Assembly (NCBI GenBank): GCA_964427505.1
Contig: CAYRUO010000011.1
Span: forward strand, 1-48,005
Length of the DNA: 48,005 bases
Source: Thermanaerothrix sp034436175
GTDB taxonomy: Bacteria > Chloroflexota > Anaerolineae > Anaerolineales > Anaerolineaceae
Direction: 5' to 3'
The first letter of the stretch is position 1, and every line of letters begins with the position of its first letter. This document shows, one piece after another, positions 43,446 through 48,005 of the stretch. Made by a program: the position numbers and the translations under genes. The notes beneath the pieces were generated by a model, which searched no databases, was not told the DNA's origin, and saw nothing but the letters and a program-made list of their open reading frames with translations.

Positions 43446-44813
43446 TTATTTCCCAAGGGCTTCAGCCTGCACTTTGGCGATCTCCGCCAGCACGGTGTCC
43501 AGGTCCTTGGTGCCGTTGATGAATTCGATGATCCCGGTCCACTCGGCCTTGCCAAAACCGCCGGGGATGGTATCCCCAATATCCGGCGTGAAGCCCTGAG
43601 TGTTGGCCAACATCTCACCTTTCTTCAGCAGGGCCGGATCGGTGTAGTTACCGGTCGCACCCTTGTTGGGTGAGAGGTCAAAGCCGGCCTTCGCCCAGTT
43701 CGCACCGCCCAACTCCGAAGAGAGATAGGCAACCAGCGCACGAACAGCGGGGGTATCGCGGAATGCCATCATCCAGTCGGCACCGCCCTGCAAGCCCTGG
43801 GCACCCGGCACCATGAAGAAGTCGTAATCCTCGCCATAGACCAGGTCGGGGTATTTGCGGGCGATTTCGCCACCGGCAAAACCGGACTGGCGCACCATCA
43901 TCGCCTCGGGCGGATCGGAGAAGACCTTGTAGATAGCATCCAAGAAGCCGGTTGAGAGCGTGCCTTGCGCACCGCCAACGGTGTACTTGGGATCCTTGGC
44001 CCATTTGCCGTAGATCTCATAGGCCTCTTTCACCCCGGCGTCATTGTAGGGCACCTTGCCGTCAATGATGTCCAACACGTACTGCGGGCCGCGCTTGACC
44101 AGCAAGATATCCTGGATGAAGTCAGAACCGGTCCAACCGGTCGCGTCACCGGATTCAAAGCCCATGCTCCAGGGAACATCGCCGTTGGCGACCATCTTCT
44201 CCACCAGAGCATCCAGTTCTTCCCAGGTGGTGGGAACGGTGTAACCCTTGGCTTTGAAGACCGCCGGGCTGTACCAGATGATGGTCTTGATATCAGCCTT
44301 GACCGGCAGGCCCAGCCATTTGCCATTGATGGTGCCGGGTTGGACGAAGAAGTCGGCATAGTTCTCGCGATGTGCGCCCAGAGTATCCATGGGCACCAGT
44401 TTATCCTGGTACTGCACCAGTTGCGCCACGTTCCAGAAGGCAATATCCGGGGGCGTGCCGGCCTGGACTTTGGTATCCAACAACGCCTGGTCGCGGGTGG
44501 ATTCGGGTTTAATCACAATACCGCAGGCATCCACCAACGGCTTGAGGATCTCATTCAGGCGCGCTTCCTCTTGCCCTGACCATTGATAGAGCATGGTCAG
44601 TTCATCGCCGGGCTTGGCGCCCATGCAGTCAATCCCACTGGCCGGGGCCTGAGTGGGCTCAGCAGGGGGCTGGGTGGGCTGAGCCGGCGGTTGGGTGGGT
44701 TCGGCGGGGGGCTGGGTAGGTGCCTGGGTGGGAGTGGCCGCCGGCGCGCAAGCCGCAATCAGCAGTGCCAGACCCACCAACACAACCATCACTTTCCAGA
44801 TACGTTTAGACAT
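43446..44813 (-). CDS. Sugar ABC transporter solute-binding lipoprotein
   Basis: The 455-residue lipoprotein has a signal with lipobox LIAAC (Cys22). A repetitive spacer follows (residues ~23-58, PTQPPAEPTQPPAQPTQPP type), which holds the binding domain away from the membrane. The mature domain is of the ExtABC-1/MalE class: GDELTMLYQWSGQEEARLN, PPDIAFWNVAQLVQYQ and NYADFFVQPG near 90-150. The ligand is predicted only from the operon (alpha-glucoside, perhaps maltose or trehalose). AGGAGGAAGAG precedes the ATG. It is the second gene after the lacI-like regulator. Confidence 0.87.
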   Translation of the reverse strand: MSKRIWKVMVVLVGLALLIAACAPAATPTQAPTQPPAEPTQPPAQPTQPPAEPTQAPASGIDCMGAKPGDELTMLYQWSGQEEARLNEILKPLVDACGIVIKPESTRDQALLDTKVQAGTPPDIAFWNVAQLVQYQDKLVPMDTLGAHRENYADFFVQPGTINGKWLGLPVKADIKTIIWYSPAVFKAKGYTVPTTWEELDALVEKMVANGDVPWSMGFESGDATGWTGSDFIQDILLVKRGPQYVLDIIDGKVPYNDAGVKEAYEIYGKWAKDPKYTVGGAQGTLSTGFLDAIYKVFSDPPEAMMVRQSGFAGGEIARKYPDLVYGEDYDFFMVPGAQGLQGGADWMMAFRDTPAVRALVAYLSSELGGANWAKAGFDLSPNKGATGNYTDPALLKKGEMLANTQGFTPDIGDTIPGGFGKAEWTGIIEFINGTKDLDTVLAEIAKVQAEALGK

Positions 44814-44926
44814 CTCTTCCTCCTACTAGGTGTTGTAGAGTGAACAGGCAAATCGTACAGAGACGAGCGAAAGGGACACCAACACGAACGAACCTGCACA
44901 TCACCTCCTTTCAGATTTGTGCTTCG

Positions 44927-45964
44927 TCATTTCCTGGGCGGAGCGCACGATTCGCGCTCCACCAGGTGAGTCGCCAGCAGACGATAGAGAGGACTTGCCT
45001 CTTCGGTCTGCAACCGCTGCAGAAGCATCTCGGCGGCTTCCCACCCCAAATTGAATGCCGGCAAATGCACCGTGGTCAATGGCGGATCCAGAAAACCGGC
45101 CAGGGGAATATCATCAAAACCGATCAACGAAATATCCGTTGGGATTTGCAAGCCTGCGTGACGGATCGCCTGCAAGGCTCCGAGGGCCACCGTATCCGAA
45201 GCAACAAAAACCGCCGTGGGCAACGGGCGCATCTGGAGCAAATCCGTCATGGCTTGATAACCACTTTGAGGGGTGAAATTCCCACAACGCACCAGGGTTT
45301 CGTCAAAGGGCAACCCTGCCGCTTCTAACGCCTGCCGATAACCGGCAAGGCGTTCGGCGCTGGCGGTATAAGACAAGGGCGCATTGGTGATCAATCCAAT
45401 GCGCCGATGTCCTTTGCGAATCAGATATTCGGTGGCCATACGAGCACCGCCGATGTTATCCACATCCACGTAGGGGATCTCTACATCTGGTAAGCGACCG
45501 ATCAACACCAACGCCGCCCCTTCACGATGCAGGCGCAGTAAATCCTCATCATCAAAGCGCGGGCCGGAGAGGATAATCCCATCCACATGACGCTCGTTAA
45601 CCAAGCGGGCATACATCGTATTCGGTTGATCGGGGGGAATGGGCTCAAACAATACCTGATACCCTTGGCGTGCCGCTGCCTGGCTGAGACCGTTCAGCAC
45701 CTGGGGCAAGAAGAGGTCGGCAAAGGCCTGTTCGGGGCTTTGACGCAACACAAACCCCAATACCCGCGTCTGGCCGGTGACCATGCGCCGCGCCACGGCA
45801 TCGGGGTGATAGTTTAGCAGGCGCGCCGCCTCGAGCACTTTCTGGCGCGTTTCTTCGCTGATGCGCATGTCGGTAACGTTGTTTAACACGAAAGAAACGG
45901 TTGTCCGTGAAACCCCCGCTAACCTGGCTACATCCTGCGCTGTCACCCGTTTGCGTGTGGCCAT
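44927..45964 (-). CDS. LacI-family transcriptional repressor of the sugar operon
   Basis: The 345-residue regulator has an N-terminal helix-turn-helix and hinge (1-60; VTAQDVARLAGVSRTTVSFVLN and NYHPDAVARRMV) and a periplasmic-binding-like effector domain (60-330; SDTVALGALQAIRHAG, DISLIGFDDIPLAG). A perfect 18-base operator lies over its own promoter (45981-45998), so it is likely autorepressing and controls the downstream binding protein, permeases and treS as one operon. The effector is presumably the imported disaccharide or a derivative. GGAGG is before the ATG. Confidence 0.92.
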   Translation of the reverse strand: MATRKRVTAQDVARLAGVSRTTVSFVLNNVTDMRISEETRQKVLEAARLLNYHPDAVARRMVTGQTRVLGFVLRQSPEQAFADLFLPQVLNGLSQAAARQGYQVLFEPIPPDQPNTMYARLVNERHVDGIILSGPRFDDEDLLRLHREGAALVLIGRLPDVEIPYVDVDNIGGARMATEYLIRKGHRRIGLITNAPLSYTASAERLAGYRQALEAAGLPFDETLVRCGNFTPQSGYQAMTDLLQMRPLPTAVFVASDTVALGALQAIRHAGLQIPTDISLIGFDDIPLAGFLDPPLTTVHLPAFNLGWEAAEMLLQRLQTEEASPLYRLLATHLVERESCAPPRK

Positions 45965-45980
45965 GGCGCCTCCAGATGCA

Positions 45981-45998
45981 TGCTAACACGTGTTAGCA
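45981..45998. promoter_or_regulatory. LacI-family operator
   Basis: TGCTAACACGTGTTAGCA is a perfect 18-base palindrome with the central CG typical of LacI/GalR operators. It spans the predicted transcription start of the lacI operon, 17 bases before the gene start. Confidence 0.85.
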
Positions 45999-46003
45999 GT
46001 CTC

Positions 46004-46032
46004 ATCATACAAAAAATTTCAATCAAAGTCAA
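46004..46032 (-). promoter_or_regulatory. Promoter of the lacI sugar operon
   Basis: On the minus strand TTGACT, a 17-base spacer and TATGAT precede the operator. Repressor bound at 45981-45998 would block initiation. Confidence 0.8.
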
Positions 46033-46041
46033 GAGCCATTT

Positions 46042-46061
46042 TCGGAAATCAAAATTTCCGA
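46042..46061. promoter_or_regulatory. Interrupted palindrome between the divergent lacI and phosphate-transport promoters
   Basis: TCGGAAAT and ATTTCCGA are perfect 8-base inverted arms around CAAA. The site is upstream of both -35 regions, a normal place for an activator. The binding factor is unknown. Confidence 0.5.
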
Positions 46062-46080
46062 TTAATGCATCCCAGCGTTT

Positions 46081-46109
46081 GTTAACCTCTTGTTAAACTC
46101 TGCTATAAT
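46081..46109 (+). promoter_or_regulatory. Promoter of the phosphate-transport operon with 11-base direct repeats
   Basis: GTTAACCTCTT and GTTAAACTCTG are tandem 11-base repeats (nine identical positions) ending just before an extended -10, TGC-TATAAT (46104-46109). The -35 hexamer is replaced by the repeats, as in Pho-box promoters. Transcription would start near 46116. Confidence 0.6.
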
Positions 46110-46167
46110 CAATCCACATCTTCCGCACACCCCGTCTATGGGGTCACCCCATTTCAGGACCGACGGC

Positions 46168-46797
46168 ATGGATCTTCGCAAGATTTTCACCCCCAAACCC
46201 GATAAATTCCTGCAACTCCTGATGACTCAAACGGAATTAACCGTTAAGGGCTTGCAACTGCTGCGCAACTATATGGAGAAGCGCAACACCGAACTGGCGC
46301 GCAAGGTGGCCGAAGTAGAGAAAGAGGCTGATGAGGTGCGCCGTATCCTGATCGAAGAACTCATGCGCACATTTATCACCCCCTTTGATCGCGAGGACAT
46401 CTTCGCCCTCTCGCGCGAGATTGACGACGTGCTGGATTATGCTTACACCACCGTGGACGAAATGGAAATCCTGGACGTGCCCACAACGCCCTATATGATT
46501 CGCATGGTCTCACTGCTCCACGACGCCGCGCAAGAAATTGACCTAGCCATGCAGCGCCTGGGCACACGCCATTACGGTGTGGCCAGCGATCACGCCCAGC
46601 GCGCCAAAGCCCTTGAGAATCGGGTGGAAACCGTTTACCGCGAAGCCTTAGCCAGCCTGTTCCGCGAACCCAAAAACCTCAAACAAATGATGACCATCCT
46701 CAAAGTGCGTGAGATTTACCGCCACCTGAGCAACGCCGCCGACCGCGAGGATGCCGCGGCGAACGTCATCGCTGACGTAATCATGAAGATCTCCTAA
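46168..46797 (+). CDS. PhoU-like / DUF47 phosphate transport accessory protein
   Basis: The 209-residue all-helical cytoplasmic protein begins MDLRKIFTPKPDKF and contains VEKEADEVRRILIEEL and FITPFDREDIFALS, the metal-binding acidic motif of the DUF47/PhoU-like family. It works with PiT-type phosphate transporters. The ATG at 46168 is chosen because the predicted transcript begins near 46116; a frame start at 46090 would be upstream of the promoter. The pit gene follows after four bases. Confidence 0.87.
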   Translation: MDLRKIFTPKPDKFLQLLMTQTELTVKGLQLLRNYMEKRNTELARKVAEVEKEADEVRRILIEELMRTFITPFDREDIFALSREIDDVLDYAYTTVDEMEILDVPTTPYMIRMVSLLHDAAQEIDLAMQRLGTRHYGVASDHAQRAKALENRVETVYREALASLFREPKNLKQMMTILKVREIYRHLSNAADREDAAANVIADVIMKIS

Positions 46798-46801
46798 CCC
46801 C

Positions 46802-47779
46802 ATGGACTGGCTCACCCTGCTCATCATCCTGGCGCTGGTCTTTGGCTTCCTCAACGGCTTCCACGATTCGAGCAACGTGGTGGCGACCATTATCTTCTCG
46901 CGGGTCATGCACCCGCGCTGGGTGCTCTTGCTCACCGCCTTAGCCGAATTCGCCGGGCCGTTCCTCTTTGGGGTGGCCGTAGCCAAAACCATCGGCGCAG
47001 ATGTCATCCTGGCCGAGGCTATTAGTCCGCAAGTGCTGGCGGCGGCATTGCTGGCGGGCATTGTATGGAATCTTTTCACCTGGTATTTTGGCATCCCCAG
47101 CAGTTCGTCTCATGCTCTGATCGGCGGCATGATCGGCGCCACCCTGCTCGCTGCGGGAGCCTCGGCGATCCGTAGTGCCGGGCTGGTCAAAATTTTGGTA
47201 GCGTTGTTCCTCTCGCCTGTGGTGGGGCTATTCGTGGGATTTTTGATCACCCGCGGGGTGTTTTACCTCGCCCGCAACGCTACTCTGCGCATCAATTGGT
47301 TCTTCAAGAATGCCCAAATCCTGACCGGGGTTGCATTGGCGCTTAGCCATGGCACCAACGACGCCCAAAAAACCATGGGGGTGATTGTGCTGGGGTTGCT
47401 AGCTCACGGTAGCCTGACGCGCTTCGAGGTTCCTCTATGGGTAGTGGCTGCCAGCGCCGGGGTCATGGCACTGGGCACCTCGATTGGCGGGTGGCGGTTA
47501 ATCCGCACCCTGGGACGGCGTTTCTACAAGATTCGTCCGGTGGATGGATTTTGCACCCAGGTCGCTTCGGCGCTGGTCATCCTGGGCGCCGCGCTGTGGG
47601 GCGGCCCGTTGAGCACTACCCAGGTGGTGAGTGCCACGATCCTGGGTGTTGGTTCAGCCCACCGCGTGAGCAAAGTGCGCTGGAACGTGGCCGGGCAGAT
47701 CGCCTTGGCCTGGGTGCTGACCATCCCGGTCACCGCCCTGCTCGCCGCGGCGCTCTATCTGGGATTAAAGCGGTTTTAA
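46802..47779 (+). CDS. pit: PiT-family inorganic phosphate transporter
   Basis: The 325-residue membrane protein carries phosphate, usually as a metal-phosphate, driven by the proton or sodium gradient. It has the two PiT signature repeats: GFLNGFHDSSN near residue 15 and SHGTNDAQKTMG near 180. GIPSSSSHAL and PLSTTQV are further family motifs. About eight to ten helices are present. The DUF47 gene is immediately upstream, a common pairing. A bidirectional hairpin follows. Confidence 0.93.
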   Translation: MDWLTLLIILALVFGFLNGFHDSSNVVATIIFSRVMHPRWVLLLTALAEFAGPFLFGVAVAKTIGADVILAEAISPQVLAAALLAGIVWNLFTWYFGIPSSSSHALIGGMIGATLLAAGASAIRSAGLVKILVALFLSPVVGLFVGFLITRGVFYLARNATLRINWFFKNAQILTGVALALSHGTNDAQKTMGVIVLGLLAHGSLTRFEVPLWVVAASAGVMALGTSIGGWRLIRTLGRRFYKIRPVDGFCTQVASALVILGAALWGGPLSTTQVVSATILGVGSAHRVSKVRWNVAGQIALAWVLTIPVTALLAAALYLGLKRF

Positions 47780-47787
47780 ATAACCAC

Positions 47788-47810
47788 GACCGCCGTTCAG
47801 GCGGTCATTT
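47788..47810. terminator. Terminator hairpin shared by pit and the convergent tRNA gene
   Basis: GACCGCC-GTTCA-GGCGGTC is a perfect 7-base stem with a five-base loop followed by ATTTT. It lies between the two convergent units. Confidence 0.7.
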
Positions 47811-47815
47811 TCATC

Positions 47816-47891
47816 TGGTGCCCCCAGGGGAATTCGAATCCCCGTTTTGGCCTTGAGAGGGCCACGTCCTAGGCCGCTAGACGATGGGGGC
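47816..47891 (-). tRNA. tRNA-Glu (anticodon CTC)
   Basis: The 76-base gene folds as a full cloverleaf on the minus strand. The acceptor stem is GCCCCCA / TGGGGGC. The anticodon stem TGGCC / GGCCA holds loop CTCTCAA, giving CTC for the Glu codon GAG. The T arm has GGTTCGAATC-like GGGGATTCGAATTCCCC. Discriminator A and CCA are encoded. D-arm TCGTCTAGCGGCCTAGGAC resembles other tRNA-Glu genes. Confidence 0.95.
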
Positions 47892-47915
47892 CTATTAGAA
47901 TTCCGAGCGTGGCAA

Positions 47916-47944
47916 ATTTTATCATGGGTAAAGGGGGTTGTCAA
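47916..47944 (-). promoter_or_regulatory. Strong promoter of tRNA-Glu
   Basis: On the minus strand a perfect TTGACA, 17-base spacer and TGA-TAAAAT extended -10 lie about 25 bases before the mature tRNA. The region beyond (to 48005) shows no other gene. Confidence 0.85.
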
Positions 47945-48005
47945 CGAAAACGCATTAGTTCACATAAAATGTTACTGGAGTAAGATGGTTAGCTCAAAAG
48001 ATAAT

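Noticed and set aside
44640..44745. Repeat array in the binding-protein gene as a CRISPR or microsatellite.
   Set aside because: It is in frame and encodes a Pro/Thr/Gln linker after the lipobox, a normal lipoprotein spacer.

Overview
The window looks like a chromosomal segment of a heterotrophic Chloroflexota bacterium, probably of the Anaerolineae. This is inferred from the gene mix and protein flavour: a FabL-type enoyl reductase, lipoprotein solute-binding proteins with Ala/Pro/Thr-rich linkers, a Na+-pumping decarboxylase operon, RNase J, and many recognisable sigma-A promoters in moderately GC-rich DNA. Nothing in the window fixes a species. There is no rRNA, CRISPR array, prophage or insertion sequence. 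It reads as ordinary, densely packed chromosome with several unusual loci.

Layout. 1-3.6 kb: tail of a SHOCT-like protein, an MFS exporter, a small haem-b-like membrane protein, then fabL and a DUF309 gene on the minus strand. 3.8-7.9 kb: a four-gene ABC importer (lipoprotein, two permeases, ATPase) closed by a terminator. 8.0-9.6 kb: Hsp20, biotin ligase and a small membrane protein, convergent with gyrA (9.6-12.0 kb). 12.1-14.1 kb: a minus-strand polyamine operon (speD, a speD-like paralogue, speE) with a long structured leader. 14.2-16.8 kb: arsenate reductase and a ChlI/ChlD chelatase gene split by an A9 slippery site. 16.8-20.4 kb: a DegT aminotransferase, a membrane PH-domain protein and a DUF92-PEBP fusion. 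20.5-24.1 kb: a Na+-translocating acyl-CoA decarboxylase operon, whose biotin carrier would be charged by the biotin ligase upstream. 24-31.8 kb: an orphan response regulator with a long structured leader, a trans-sulfuration enzyme, a CBS-ACT protein, a sensor kinase, a hydrolase, the principal sigma factor and YceD. 31.8-36.3 kb: RdgB, an epimerase, RNase J behind a structured leader, and a Usp protein. 36.3-39.4 kb: a large PAS/GAF/HD-GYP protein. 39.6-46.0 kb: a LacI-controlled alpha-glucoside uptake operon with trehalose synthase. 46.1-47.8 kb: a phosphate transporter pair. The window ends with tRNA-Glu(CTC).

The strongest candidate for something undescribed is in the sugar-uptake operon. 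The MalG-type permease carries a c-type cytochrome segment (a CxxCH motif with typical flanks) inserted in the extracytoplasmic loop after its first membrane helix, and both permeases have cysteine pairs in that loop. Other notable items are the frameshift-linked ChlI/ChlD gene, a SpeD paralogue that keeps the catalytic Ser/His/Cys but lacks the usual Glu-Ser cleavage site, structured leaders before rnj, speD and the response regulator, and a DUF92-PEBP fusion.
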